Shown one piece after another: positions 25,053 to 32,576 of a DNA stretch of 48,155 bases. The DNA comes from a virus. The stretch spans positions 1 to 48,155 of IMG/VR virus record IMGVR_UViG_3300020171_000009; one strand, given 5' to 3'. Within the stretch, counting starts at the first letter, position 1. Every line of letters begins with the position of its first letter. The position numbers were made by a program, and so were the translations under genes. The notes under the pieces were generated by a model. It did no database searches, was not told the DNA's origin, and worked only from the letters and a program-made list of their open reading frames with translations.

Positions 25053-25625
25053 ATGAATAGGACTTGCAAAACATGTGAATACCGGGTAGATGTGCAAAGA
25101 GGGGAAGGCATTTACCCGGAATGTTCCAATACAAAAAGAAAACAAAATGGAATATCGCTTAAAATTTCAACCTCGCCTTCGTGGTGTGCGTTCAAAAGGG
25201 TTAATAGGAGAAAGAGAAAGAAATCCCCCAGAGCACTTTTGGTTAAGGAACTGGATAATCTATGGAGTGTTTTAGTTAAACTCAAAGCAAATAATAAATG
25301 TGAAATGTGTGGGAAACTAAATGGACAAGGGAGAGGTCAAGCCTTAAATGCCCACCATATTTTTGGCAGGAGCAATTATTCAGTACGTTGGGATGAAGAA
25401 AATGGAGTATGTCTTACTGCTGGCAACCATACCTTAACAATACATAGTGCACACAAAGCTCCGGCAGAATTTATTGAATTTATGAAAAAGAAACGTGGTA
25501 TAAAATGGTATAATGATTTACGTGTCAAAGCCAATATGATAAAAAAGTGGGCTATACCAGAACTTCAAGAAAAAAAGAAAGAATTAACAAAGGAAATTAA
25601 GAAAGAGGAGAATAGGTATGGGTAA
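25053..25625 (+). CDS. NinG/Rap-like HNH recombination nuclease
   Basis: 190 aa. The N-terminal Cys cluster (CKTCEYR and later CSNT, WCAF) may bind zinc. The core has CEMCGKLNG, NAHHIFGRSN and SVRWDEENGVCLT, followed by a His near HSAHKAP, as in NinG/Rap structure-specific HNH nucleases of phage recombination. The last residues are Lys/Glu-rich. It overlaps the next gene by 8 nt. Confidence 0.75.
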   Translation: MNRTCKTCEYRVDVQRGEGIYPECSNTKRKQNGISLKISTSPSWCAFKRVNRRKRKKSPRALLVKELDNLWSVLVKLKANNKCEMCGKLNGQGRGQALNAHHIFGRSNYSVRWDEENGVCLTAGNHTLTIHSAHKAPAEFIEFMKKKRGIKWYNDLRVKANMIKKWAIPELQEKKKELTKEIKKEENRYG

Positions 25626-26157
25626 AACAATAGATTTAACCAAAAATAAAGAAGGCGTATACGAAACATCTATGGGTGCATTAGAAGACACAGACATGAC
25701 CCCCATAGTCTATATACCACAGGAAATACATAATCTATTGGTTATGACTAAAGAAGAATTACAAAAGAATTTCTTAAAGATGGGTGCATTTCTAAAGATA
25801 ATACATGATAATAGATTATATATAGAGCTTGATAGTCTAACATGGCAAGAATATTTGGATAATCCGGAGATTGACCTTTCACGTTCGCAAGCGTATAAGC
25901 TAATGATTGTATACGAAAAATGGATAGAAAAATGGGGGTATAGTCCGGATGAAGTATCCAAAGTTTCAATCGAGAAATTATATATAGCAAGTTCGCAAGC
26001 GAACGATACAAACCATGAGGAATGGTTTGAAAAAGCTAAAGTGTTATCAAGAGCAGACTTAAAGGCAGAAACACCCGGAAATCGTCAAAAATATAGCATA
26101 ATTAAGTGTCCTTACTGTGGTAGAGAGTTTGAGCTTAGGAGAGAGAATATAGAATAG
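25618..26157 (+). CDS. Helical DNA-binding-like protein with C-terminal zinc ribbon
   Basis: 179 aa. Residues about 40-125 contain LTWQEYLDNPEIDLSRSQAY and repeated tyrosine/leucine helices, a pattern seen in phage proteins with a putative HTH that act in replication or regulation. The C-terminus has CPYCGREFELRRE, one half of a zinc ribbon. It is the last plus-strand gene before convergent transcription. Confidence 0.6.
   Translation: MGKTIDLTKNKEGVYETSMGALEDTDMTPIVYIPQEIHNLLVMTKEELQKNFLKMGAFLKIIHDNRLYIELDSLTWQEYLDNPEIDLSRSQAYKLMIVYEKWIEKWGYSPDEVSKVSIEKLYIASSQANDTNHEEWFEKAKVLSRADLKAETPGNRQKYSIIKCPYCGREFELRRENIE
25992..26003. repeat. TTCGCNNGCGAA palindrome, copy 3
   Basis: Perfect TTCGCAAGCGAA. 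A near copy (TTCGCAAGCGTA) lies at 25884-25895 in the same gene. Confidence 0.6.
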
Positions 26158-26181
26158 AATAGCTAAAATAGTTAAATTCAG

Positions 26182-26215
26182 GGCAGAGCGTTTTTTAAGC
26201 ACTCTGCCTTTTTTT
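26182..26215. terminator. Bidirectional terminator between convergent operons
   Basis: GGCAGAG (26182-26188) pairs with CTCTGCC (26202-26208). T7 follows on the plus strand, and the A/T loop gives T's for the minus strand. It lies exactly between the last plus-strand and last minus-strand genes. Confidence 0.85.
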
Positions 26216-26216
26216 A

Positions 26217-26405
26217 TTATATTAATTTATTTATCAACTCTGCTACCCATTCTGCCTGTTCTTTTGTTCCTGCTACAATCAAAGCTCCGCTTGATTGTGT
26301 TACATCTCCTAACATGTCATCTAATATATAACTTGCACTTTTTGGAAAAGGATTTTCTCTCATATATGCTACAATATCAACTACATCTCTTACTCTAATT
26401 CCCAT
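26217..26405 (-). CDS. Small hypothetical protein (62 aa)
   Basis: ATG 26405 with an AAGGAGAAG site that is also the end of the upstream gene. Helix-rich, with YILDDMLGD and a final KEQAEWVAELINKL helix. It is the last gene of the nuclease operon driven from P5. No family is recognised. Confidence 0.65.
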   Translation of the reverse strand: MGIRVRDVVDIVAYMRENPFPKSASYILDDMLGDVTQSSGALIVAGTKEQAEWVAELINKLI

Positions 26406-26406
26406 T

Positions 26407-27249
26407 TTACTTCTCCTTCCCTGTATAATAAGGACAAAAGTCTTTTACTATACAATAACTTTCACACTTAACACATTCCCCTTCACGTATGTCTATCTTG
26501 TATTCTGGTTGTTTCTTTTCATCAAGTGCCCCTATGTATGCTTTTGCTTCTTCAAGTGTATCTAATACCCTTGTAGCTTTCTTATTTTCCGCTTTCATCA
26601 CAGCATAAGTGGTTGGTCTTTTCCACTTTTCTTCATCACTACACTCTCTTGCCGGTTTAATAGCATGTTCTGCTATCCTATCAAAGATATATTCAGTTAT
26701 AACACTATCACTCCACATAGGCACGTCAAAACTTAGAAAGGGTATTTGTGGGTAGGTTGGGTCATACTTTGCTTTGCTTCGTTGCCAATCTCTTAAAATT
26801 GCATTTATCTTTAGTGATTTTACCGGAAATCCATTCTTTTCCCATAGCCACTTATACACGTTTAATTGTGCCATCCAATCTTCTTTTACTCCTAATAAGA
26901 AACTAAACACAGAAGTTACTTTCCAATCTTGGATACCAGACTTAAAATACAAATCAGAGCATCCAGTTATAACTGTGTCTCCGATGGTTACAGATAGACG
27001 TTCTTCTCCAATAGAGTTTTCTGGACTACCCTTTTCCAATACCTTATGACAAGCAGTCCCTAATATTTTCCATAATCCATCACTTACATCTTCCGATAAT
27101 TCATCCCAGTGTTCTATCATTAATTGTTTGACTAACGGAGCACCTATAAGTTCTGTTACCCTTAATTTAGAATAACTGGGTTTATAAATGTCTTGACTCA
27201 TAATATTATGTAATGTCTCTGGTAAATTATGTACATTTGTTATTTCCAT
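26407..27249 (-). CDS. PD-(D/E)XK exonuclease (Cas4/RecB-like) with Cys cluster
   Basis: 280 aa, starting at ATG 27249 (AAAGGAG site, TAATG overlap with the HNH gene), not at an upstream in-frame ATG. LGTACHKVLEKGS gives the motif-I His/Glu, ITGCSDLYF the Asp and IQDWKVT the D-x-K. The C-terminus CVKCESYCIVKDFCPYY gives four Cys typical of the Fe-S cluster in Cas4/AddB-like nucleases. A phage recombination exonuclease role is likely. Confidence 0.8.
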   Translation of the reverse strand: MEITNVHNLPETLHNIMSQDIYKPSYSKLRVTELIGAPLVKQLMIEHWDELSEDVSDGLWKILGTACHKVLEKGSPENSIGEERLSVTIGDTVITGCSDLYFKSGIQDWKVTSVFSFLLGVKEDWMAQLNVYKWLWEKNGFPVKSLKINAILRDWQRSKAKYDPTYPQIPFLSFDVPMWSDSVITEYIFDRIAEHAIKPARECSDEEKWKRPTTYAVMKAENKKATRVLDTLEEAKAYIGALDEKKQPEYKIDIREGECVKCESYCIVKDFCPYYTGKEK

Positions 27250-27758
27250 TATTTCATCTCCTTTATGAAATTTTTTGTTACTTTTCCAACTATATCCAAA
27301 TGTTCTAAAATCCAAAGTTCAGCAAGATAAGCTCGTATTTTGTTATGTTGGATATTTGTTACAATTATAAGGTTTTCTAATCTATTATCTATTCTTACCC
27401 CATTTATATGATGGACTATTTCCCATTTTTTTAAAGGTCTCCCTAAATGTTTAGCCATAACTAAACGATGTTCTGGGACATATCCATTATTCTTTCTCAT
27501 GGAAGCAAACTGACTATCTGGTAGTACTAGGACTGCTATGTATCCCCCAGTACAATAAATTTTTCCACCTTTCCACGCATGAGCATCCTTGCCTCTTTCT
27601 TGCTTTCCCCTACATCTGTTACATCTGGAAGAAGGTACATTTCCTTTATATAATTTTACCCATCTTTTTCTTCCGCATATGGGACAAATCGTCCACATAT
27701 AATCATGGCTTTCAGCTTTTCCTATATTTCTTCCTTTTGTTATATCTCCTATTTTCAT
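27249..27758 (-). CDS. HNH endonuclease with N-terminal zinc finger
   Basis: 169 aa. CPICGRKRW and CNRCRGK make a zinc finger; a KGG segment and GYIAVLV follow, then EHRLVMAKHLGRPL and VHHINGVRIDNRLENL (HNH_3 core). The same order of parts occurs in the protein at 16289. It is the first gene after promoter P5 and is coupled to the PD-(D/E)XK gene. Confidence 0.85.
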   Translation of the reverse strand: MKIGDITKGRNIGKAESHDYMWTICPICGRKRWVKLYKGNVPSSRCNRCRGKQERGKDAHAWKGGKIYCTGGYIAVLVLPDSQFASMRKNNGYVPEHRLVMAKHLGRPLKKWEIVHHINGVRIDNRLENLIIVTNIQHNKIRAYLAELWILEHLDIVGKVTKNFIKEMK

Positions 27759-27792
27759 TGTTTTTCCTTCCGTTCTTTAATTTTCTTATACT

Positions 27793-27821
27793 ATTATACC
27801 ACAGATTGGAAGAAATGTCAA
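27793..27821 (-). promoter_or_regulatory. Sigma70-type promoter P5 (nuclease operon)
   Basis: On the minus strand TTGACA (27821-27816), 17 bp, TATAAT (27798-27793) with extended TGG. It lies 35 nt upstream of the HNH start. Confidence 0.9.
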
Positions 27822-27828
27822 GCTTTTT

Positions 27829-28023
27829 TCATAAGTCTATATACCTATCATAAAAATCTTTCATACTAACAATTTCAAACTCTTTATCATACGTTGGTTT
27901 GCCACATATTATAGCACAATCCATGCTCCCTATTTCAATCATACCATCACGTAAATTGATTTTTTCAATCCATACTACTTTACGAGTGTCTCTTTCACGA
28001 ATAAATTCCCCAATTTCAAGCAA
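27829..28023 (-). CDS. Small beta-rich hypothetical protein (64 aa)
   Basis: TTG start at 28023 with a GGGGGG site 8 nt upstream. Strand-rich core (RKVVWIEKINLRDGMIEIGS). It ends just before P5. No family is recognised. Confidence 0.55.
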   Translation of the reverse strand: MLEIGEFIRERDTRKVVWIEKINLRDGMIEIGSMDCAIICGKPTYDKEFEIVSMKDFYDRYIDL

Positions 28024-28044
28024 AATTTTAATCCCCCCCTTGCT

Positions 28045-28164
28045 TCATAAATCTTTAATTAATTCGTTCAAATCAAAAACAATATCATCAAGAGTATACG
28101 AATCATCTTCGTCTGCACGTTCGACAATATCGTATAAAGCTTCTAATAATTCTTCTCTATCCAT
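28045..28164 (-). CDS. Acidic 39-aa protein
   Basis: ATG 28164 after GGGGTGAG. The product MDREELLEALYDIVERADED continues to DLNELIKDL. It is strongly acidic and helical, as many DNA-mimic or small regulatory phage proteins are. Function unknown. Confidence 0.6.
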   Translation of the reverse strand: MDREELLEALYDIVERADEDDSYTLDDIVFDLNELIKDL

Positions 28165-28183
28165 TTTTCTCACCCCCCCCTTA

Positions 28184-28348
28184 TTAATTAAATTTACTAA
28201 ATATTTCATCACTTACCTCAATAAAATTATCACAAAAATTGCGTACATATTCCTCGTCTGATACAAATGGATAAGTTATGAAAAATGTTTTAATGATAAT
28301 TAATAACATAGGTAAAAAGAAGTCTGCACCAAATATTTCATCTTTCAT
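28184..28348 (-). CDS. Small membrane protein (54 aa)
   Basis: ATG 28348 after AAGGGGGAG. Residues 9-28 are hydrophobic (DFFLPMLLIIIKTFFITYPF), with acidic ends. One membrane segment is likely. Function unknown. Confidence 0.6.
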   Translation of the reverse strand: MKDEIFGADFFLPMLLIIIKTFFITYPFVSDEEYVRNFCDNFIEVSDEIFSKFN

Positions 28349-28371
28349 AAATACTCCCCCTTATTTTATCT

Positions 28372-28650
28372 TCACCCAATAATAGCAGTTTCAATATATT
28401 CTAAAGTAATAGTTATACTTCTCAGAGTACTATTTAGATTTATTAACTCCTCTGCTATAATTTCAAGTGCCTTCATTTTGCGATATTCAATTTCCCATTC
28501 ACTGACTTGTATAGATAACGGGTCTTTATCTCTTTTTTTTCCATCATCAATTTCTTTTCTATTTTTTAAATAATCTAAATTATTCATTTTTTCACCTCCT
28601 TTTTTTAAATCTATAGCTTCTTGTAGGTTTTCCCAGTCCATTACCCTCAT
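28372..28650 (-). CDS. Helical hypothetical protein with two possible starts
   Basis: 92 aa from ATG 28650 (GGGGGAAA site) or 71 aa from ATG 28587, which has a perfect AAAGGAGGTG site 7 nt upstream in the same frame. The shared part is Lys/Glu-rich with a C-terminal helix (ITITLEYIETAIIG). The leader MRVMDWENLQEAIDL occurs only in the long form. Role unknown. Confidence 0.6.
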   Translation of the reverse strand: MRVMDWENLQEAIDLKKGGEKMNNLDYLKNRKEIDDGKKRDKDPLSIQVSEWEIEYRKMKALEIIAEELINLNSTLRSITITLEYIETAIIG

Positions 28651-28652
28651 AA

Positions 28653-28817
28653 TTATTTCCCCCATATATTTTCATTCAAATATTCATTTAAGAACGAACG
28701 CAACTCAGTAACGTTTTTGAAAGTGGCATTCTTTCTTGAATATTCATACCTAAAAGCTACTTTTCTTCTGATTTTAATATCAAGATTTAGACCGCTTATG
28801 GTAATGTTTATTTTCAT
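28653..28817 (-). CDS. Small basic hypothetical protein (54 aa)
   Basis: ATG 28817 after AGGGGGTGAG, downstream of a conserved hairpin. N-terminal strands (MKINITISGLNLDIKIRRK) are followed by a helix ending NENIWGK. The stop is 2 nt from the next start. No family is recognised. Confidence 0.6.
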   Translation of the reverse strand: MKINITISGLNLDIKIRRKVAFRYEYSRKNATFKNVTELRSFLNEYLNENIWGK

Positions 28818-28833
28818 ATCTCACCCCCTAACC

Positions 28834-28851
28834 AGCAGGGAAGTCCCTGCT
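28834..28851 (-). repeat. Dispersed hairpin family, copy 1
   Basis: Minus strand: AGCAGGGA, CT, TCCCTGCT, then GGTT. It sits between two genes, just before a ribosome site, and has no T tract. Confidence 0.7.
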
Positions 28852-28857
28852 AAAAGC

Positions 28858-29031
28858 TTACTCCATTTTTGTTATATCCCATATTCTCCATCCATCACTA
28901 TCTACATCTAATAATTCTCCAAAGTCCATTTCTGCTTCCTCTGCTAAACGTTCTGCTTCTTCTGGACTATCAGCTTCTATAAAAGAATGTCCTGTTTCTA
29001 TGAGTTCCCAATCAATTCTGTATTTAGCCAT
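28858..29031 (-). CDS. Small hypothetical protein (57 aa)
   Basis: ATG 29031 after AAGGAGAG; starts MAKYRIDWELIETGHSFIEA. The segment DSPEEAERLAEEAEMDFG is typical of small phage proteins with one strand-helix unit. It overlaps the upstream gene by 8 nt. Similar in layout to the 66-aa protein at 30138. Function unknown. Confidence 0.65.
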   Translation of the reverse strand: MAKYRIDWELIETGHSFIEADSPEEAERLAEEAEMDFGELLDVDSDGWRIWDITKME

Positions 29032-29566
29032 TATACATCTCTCCTTCCTCTGTGTATTCAAAATCGTTCCCCTTTATGATATCTATTAGATATTCGTCTG
29101 TTTGTATCTCTGTATACTCTTTCCACAATCTTTCAAGTGTGTCTTCAAAGATAGCATAACAGCTATTCAATTTATTTATGATAATGTCTGCCCTTTCATA
29201 GGGTGCTCTCTCTGTTATCCTACTTTCATCTACTTCTTCACTCTGTATCTGTCCATTTATCCCGCCACCCATATAATTTTGGTATGCTCCAAATTTAGCA
29301 GGTAAATTTACTTCTGATTGCCAGTCAAATGAAAGGTCATCAGATAATACATAGCAATATCCACCCCTACACAAGTCAAATCTAACATCATCTACCTCAA
29401 ATTTAACTCCTAATTTAGCACATTGTTCTACTAAATCTTCTAAAATCCATTTCCACCATTCATAATCAAGAGTAACTTCTCTTTCGTTATTAATCGCTCT
29501 TTCCTTTGCTTCCTCATTCAACTCATCAAAATGGCATATCTTTATTGTCTTCGTTATTTTTCTCAT
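29024..29566 (-). CDS. Conserved phage early protein (FDEL...AINNEREV type)
   Basis: 180 aa from ATG 29566 (GAGGAAG site). CHFDELNEEAKERAINNERE, then YEWWKWILEDLVEQCAKLGV and later FDLCRGGYCYVLSDDLSFD are features of a widespread early phage family of unknown mechanism, sometimes labelled antitoxin-like. Acidic overall. It overlaps the upstream gene by 41 nt in another frame. Confidence 0.65.
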   Translation of the reverse strand: MRKITKTIKICHFDELNEEAKERAINNEREVTLDYEWWKWILEDLVEQCAKLGVKFEVDDVRFDLCRGGYCYVLSDDLSFDWQSEVNLPAKFGAYQNYMGGGINGQIQSEEVDESRITERAPYERADIIINKLNSCYAIFEDTLERLWKEYTEIQTDEYLIDIIKGNDFEYTEEGEMYNG

Positions 29567-29723
29567 CTTCTTCCTCACTCCCTTCGTAATGACTTTCCAC
29601 CACTTCTGCAACTATATCAAATAACTCCTCATAGGTTAGTTCATCTATAAATCCTACGTGTATTGGACTAAATTCTTCTACAAATTCCCTTAACACTCTC
29701 ATTCCATTACTTATCATTTTCAT
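29526..29723 (-). CDS. Acidic hypothetical protein (65 aa)
   Basis: ATG 29723 (or 29717) after GGGGGGAA. Helix-rich with a very acidic tail (EGSEEEDEKNNEDNKD). It overlaps both neighbours (17 and 41 nt). The acidic tail suggests a DNA-mimic or binding role, unproven. Confidence 0.6.
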   Translation of the reverse strand: MKMISNGMRVLREFVEEFSPIHVGFIDELTYEELFDIVAEVVESHYEGSEEEDEKNNEDNKDMPF

Positions 29724-30141
29724 TTCCCCCCTCTAAATTCATTATACTTTCTAATGTATCGTGCATTATCTGATTAATTTTAGTGTAGTATTTCAAGTAA
29801 AAGCGTATTGCGAAACATTTTATTTTGTTTTTGTTAGGTCTATGCACAATACTTTCTATAAAATTTTGGTTAATTTCTTGACACACGTGATTGATATTGG
29901 TTTTTAAGAATCTTACGTCTACCTTATTTGTTAAATCTAAAGAATTGAAGAAAAATCTCCTACTCTTGTTGTAAAATTCATTTGCAATATCATCATTTAG
30001 ATATTTGAAATGCACTTTCACTGATTCTTTGCAAGTTTTCATTAGTTGGTTAAATTCTTTGGTCTTGTAATCCCGATATGTCTCCTGTGTTTTTTTAAAG
30101 TCCGTTAGTTTGAAAGTTAATGTTTTAATATACTCTCTCAT
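29707..30141 (-). CDS. Basic hypothetical protein (144 aa)
   Basis: ATG 30141 after AAAGGGGGT. Lys/Asn/Phe-rich and helical (FNQLMKTCKESVKVHFKYLN). No catalytic motif. No family is recognised. Confidence 0.6.
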   Translation of the reverse strand: MREYIKTLTFKLTDFKKTQETYRDYKTKEFNQLMKTCKESVKVHFKYLNDDIANEFYNKSRRFFFNSLDLTNKVDVRFLKTNINHVCQEINQNFIESIVHRPNKNKIKCFAIRFYLKYYTKINQIMHDTLESIMNLEGGNENDK

Positions 30142-30338
30142 TCTATTAAGCTACCCCCTTTATGTCTGTCTAAATCTACAAATATCCATCCTTCGTCTTT
30201 TACTCTATCAAAGTCATCTGGAAAATTTCCATTTATTTCCATATCTTCTACAATATCCTCTGCTTTTTCGTCATTTTCTGCTTCAAATTCCTTATATCCA
30301 TACATCTCTCTACTAAAGTAAACTGTATATTTATTCAT
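30138..30338 (-). CDS. Acidic hypothetical protein (66 aa)
   Basis: ATG 30338 after GAGGAGA. One strand then an acidic helix (FEAENDEKAEDIVEDMEING), then a strand ending WIFVDLD. Layout resembles the 57-aa protein at 28858. It overlaps both neighbours by 4 nt. Confidence 0.6.
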   Translation of the reverse strand: MNKYTVYFSREMYGYKEFEAENDEKAEDIVEDMEINGNFPDDFDRVKDEGWIFVDLDRHKGGSLIE

Positions 30339-30565
30339 TCTATCTCCTCACCCCCATTATTCATTACTTCGATATTTTTGTCCATTATTTCTTCTATTAA
30401 ATCAACTAATTCATATTTTTCATCTAATGAGATAACCCCACACAGATAACACCCATAAACTACACCTTCCCACCAAGTTCTGTCGTCATCATTGATAAAT
30501 TCATCTTCTCTCAACATTGCTTCAATGTCCTCATAGGACTTAATATTTCCTCTTATTATATCCAT
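30335..30565 (-). CDS. Acidic hypothetical protein (76 aa)
   Basis: ATG 30565 after AAAGGGGGTG. Strongly acidic helix-rich protein (SYEDIEAMLREDEFINDDD) with one Cys-x2-Cys (CYLCG). Function unknown. Confidence 0.6.
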   Translation of the reverse strand: MDIIRGNIKSYEDIEAMLREDEFINDDDRTWWEGVVYGCYLCGVISLDEKYELVDLIEEIMDKNIEVMNNGGEEIE

Positions 30566-30595
30566 TACATTTCACCCCCTTTAGGTATGTAACCA

Positions 30596-30613
30596 AGCAG
30601 GGAAGTCCCTGCT
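30596..30613 (-). repeat. Dispersed hairpin family, copy 2
   Basis: Minus strand: AGCAGGGA, CT, TCCCTGCT, then TGGTT. It starts at the stop of the 107-aa gene and precedes the 76-aa gene. Confidence 0.7.
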
Positions 30614-30936
30614 CACCAAATATCGACCATCCCGCTACTTATTCTCTCTTTATCTTTCCACTGTTTTGGTGTTAGTTTAATATCTCGCAATACTCCATCT
30701 TTAGCTACTTGTGATATGTCCCATACATAAATACAGAATGCCTCTGTGAAAAATCCGTGTATATTAGCAACTCTGGTATTTCCTTTCATATTGTCTACCA
30801 TCTCTCCTACCCATCCGTTGGTTTGGACAAATACATCTCCTTCTTTTATATCATTACTTAATATTGGTTCTCCTTCTACTGCATTTCGTAATAATTCTTC
30901 TATTTGCTCTTTTGTTTTCCAGTCTTTGTAGTTCAT
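30613..30936 (-). CDS. Hypothetical protein (107 aa)
   Basis: ATG 30936 after AAGGAGAT. Mixed alpha/beta with VFVQTNGWVGEMVDNMKGN and FCIYVWDISQVAK. It resembles compact beta-barrel early proteins but no family is recognised. Confidence 0.6.
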   Translation of the reverse strand: MNYKDWKTKEQIEELLRNAVEGEPILSNDIKEGDVFVQTNGWVGEMVDNMKGNTRVANIHGFFTEAFCIYVWDISQVAKDGVLRDIKLTPKQWKDKERISSGMVDIW

Positions 30937-31229
30937 TTGCTATCTCCTTCACAGTATTTTAAATAGTCATTCTCTATTAGAAAATGGATAGCGTGAGCAA
31001 CAGTTGCTTGTATCATAGCCATTGCTGTTTCGAATTCTACAAAGCCCTCTAATTCAGGATTAATGGCTTTAATCGTTTTCATACCTTCATACATTGTCTG
31101 TTGGCGTAAAAGTGGAGTGTCCCGAAACAATTTCACAATCCTTATCATCCTCTTTTGTTTGTCCATTGGGATGTCGGAGAAATCCATTCCCTTAATTCTT
31201 TCATTTTCTTGTTTTAAATTATCTGTCAT
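30933..31229 (-). CDS. Helical hypothetical protein (98 aa)
   Basis: ATG 31229 with a GGGGGT site and ATGA-type overlap with the upstream gene. Helical (DKQKRMIRIVKLFRDTPLLR, then MAMIQATVAHAIHFLIE). No family is recognised. Confidence 0.6.
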   Translation of the reverse strand: MTDNLKQENERIKGMDFSDIPMDKQKRMIRIVKLFRDTPLLRQQTMYEGMKTIKAINPELEGFVEFETAMAMIQATVAHAIHFLIENDYLKYCEGDSK

Positions 31230-31423
31230 TCTTCATCATACCCCCTTAATATTTTACCATTCGCATTAAATTTCATATGTCTTAAATCGTCAATAGCAAC
31301 TTCATACATTGTAGACGATTTCAAATATTCTACTATAACATCTGATTGTGTATCGTCTAATAACTCATCAAACTCATACAGAGGACAAGTCTTATCATCT
31401 ATAACTCCGCTATAGCCGTTCAT
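31226..31423 (-). CDS. Small hypothetical protein (65 aa)
   Basis: ATG 31423 with a GGCGGTG site; an in-frame GTG at 31432 is the alternative. Acidic (YEFDELLDDTQSDVIVEYL). It is the first gene after promoter P4. Confidence 0.6.
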   Translation of the reverse strand: MNGYSGVIDDKTCPLYEFDELLDDTQSDVIVEYLKSSTMYEVAIDDLRHMKFNANGKILRGYDEE

Positions 31424-31452
31424 TTTTTTCACCGCCTTTTTAAATTTTGCTC

Positions 31453-31481
31453 ATTATAGCACACTTTTTGCGATTTGTCAA
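31453..31481 (-). promoter_or_regulatory. Sigma70-type promoter P4
   Basis: Minus strand TTGACA (31481-31476), 17 bp, TATAAT (31458-31453) with extended TGC. Spacer and flanks are nearly those of P2 and P3. It drives the run of small early genes from 31423 leftward. Confidence 0.9.
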
Positions 31482-31494
31482 ATTTATTTTTTGC

Positions 31495-31740
31495 CTATAA
31501 GGTAGAATCTAATTCATATTCCCCGCTGTCAATTTTCTTTTGTGTTTCTTTTTTGTATTCTCCTAAATAAAGGTTTCGATATTTTCCAGTGGTTTTAGAA
31601 TAGTCCCAATTTTCACCTAAAGTAACTTTACCATTAGTATCTATCTTGACTATTATAGAGTCATACGATTGGAAGTATTCATTCCCCTCATCATCCCTCA
31701 AAATAAATTGATTCACTGCATAAAATTGCTTTACTCTCAT
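31495..31740 (-). CDS. Hypothetical protein (81 aa)
   Basis: ATG 31740 after AAAGGAG. Strand-rich (FYAVNQFILRDDEGNEYFQS), charged. The stop is 14 bp upstream of P4. No family is recognised. Confidence 0.65.
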   Translation of the reverse strand: MRVKQFYAVNQFILRDDEGNEYFQSYDSIIVKIDTNGKVTLGENWDYSKTTGKYRNLYLGEYKKETQKKIDSGEYELDSTL

Positions 31741-31943
31741 CTTTTTCTCCTTTCTTTAATGAGTCTTTTATTTATATTCATTAAGTTAATGATTTGGTCT
31801 TTAATTGCCTGTGTCATACTATCAAATATTGGTGTTGGTCTACTCAATGTTTTAACTACAAAATTATGGCTTTTGAATTTTATGTTTCGCCTGCGAACTG
31901 CTCTCAACAATTTGGCTTTTGCTAATACATCTCTTTTTTTCAC
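31737..31943 (-). CDS. Basic hypothetical protein (68 aa)
   Basis: GTG start 31943 with a GGGGTGAT site. Very basic, with LLRAVRRRNIKFKSHNF and a C-terminal NKRLIKERRKR. It probably binds nucleic acid. Overlaps the next start by 4 nt. Confidence 0.55.
   Translation of the reverse strand: MKKRDVLAKAKLLRAVRRRNIKFKSHNFVVKTLSRPTPIFDSMTQAIKDQIINLMNINKRLIKERRKR
31886..31897. repeat. TTCGCNNGCGAA palindrome, copy 4
   Basis: Perfect TTCGCCTGCGAA inside the basic 68-aa gene. A 13-bp relative (TTCGCACTGCGAA) is at 33380-33392. Confidence 0.6.
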
Positions 31944-31947
31944 AGTA

Positions 31948-32082
31948 TCACCCCAGTTTTTCCTTTAGTTTATTGATTTTTAGGGCTATTTTATCAAGTT
32001 CTAACTTTGCTAATTTATCATCAAGTTTAATCCACTTCCAAAAAAAATGCTTAAATTCTTCTCTTAATATATCTATATTCAC
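31948..32082 (-). CDS. Small coiled-coil protein (44 aa)
   Basis: GTG start 32082 after AAAGGGGTGATGAT. Lys/Leu-rich coiled coil (KLDDKLAKLELDKIALKINK). Function unknown. Confidence 0.5.
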   Translation of the reverse strand: MNIDILREEFKHFFWKWIKLDDKLAKLELDKIALKINKLKEKLG

Positions 32083-32086
32083 ATCA

Positions 32087-32353
32087 TCACCCCTTTATAT
32101 ATACTCTTATAGATACTTCTTTCAACAATTCTTCTGTAATGTCTTTTATATGACTTCCGAAAATTACATATATACTGCACATATCATCAAGTGTCCCAAT
32201 GTCTCTCAAATGACTTTCAAGTATCCTGTTGAAGGCATTTCGTAATTGATTTTCTTTAGTTTTTGGTTTTTGTTTTTCCAATTCCTCACAAAACATTTTA
32301 GTTTTCTCTCGTTCAAAACTATCGTCGGTATCTCTAATAATTTTAACCGTCAT
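32087..32353 (-). CDS. Hypothetical protein (88 aa)
   Basis: ATG 32353 after AAGGGTGGTGAG. N-terminal strand MTVKIIRDTDD, helices, and a C-terminal KEVSIRVYIKG strand. No family is recognised. Confidence 0.6.
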   Translation of the reverse strand: MTVKIIRDTDDSFEREKTKMFCEELEKQKPKTKENQLRNAFNRILESHLRDIGTLDDMCSIYVIFGSHIKDITEELLKEVSIRVYIKG

Positions 32354-32383
32354 TTTCTCACCACCCTTTTATTTATTAGAACC

Positions 32384-32402
32384 AGCAGGGTATTATCCTG
32401 CT
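32384..32402 (-). repeat. Dispersed hairpin family, copy 3
   Basis: Minus strand: AGCAGG, ATAATAC, CCTGCT, then GGTT. It follows the zinc-ribbon gene stop. Confidence 0.65.
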
Positions 32403-32576
32403 TTATTCATTAATAACAAATTCTCTATCTTCAATATCAAAACTACCACAATCACCACACATAGGTTGTTCATATGTATCAGTTCCTCTATCCCACTGTT
32501 TTGTTACATCGTTCCATCGAGCTACTATTTCTACAAGGTCAAAATTTATTTCTTCTCCACACGTTCTACATATCAT
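32403..32576 (-). CDS. Two-knuckle zinc ribbon protein (57 aa)
   Basis: ATG 32576 after GGTGGTGATTGGTG. Cys3-x2-Cys6 and Cys40-x2-Cys43 (MICRTCGEE, MCGDCG) form a zinc ribbon. Acidic C-terminus (DIEDREFVINE). It may bind nucleic acid or protein. Confidence 0.65.
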   Translation of the reverse strand: MICRTCGEEINFDLVEIVARWNDVTKQWDRGTDTYEQPMCGDCGSFDIEDREFVINE

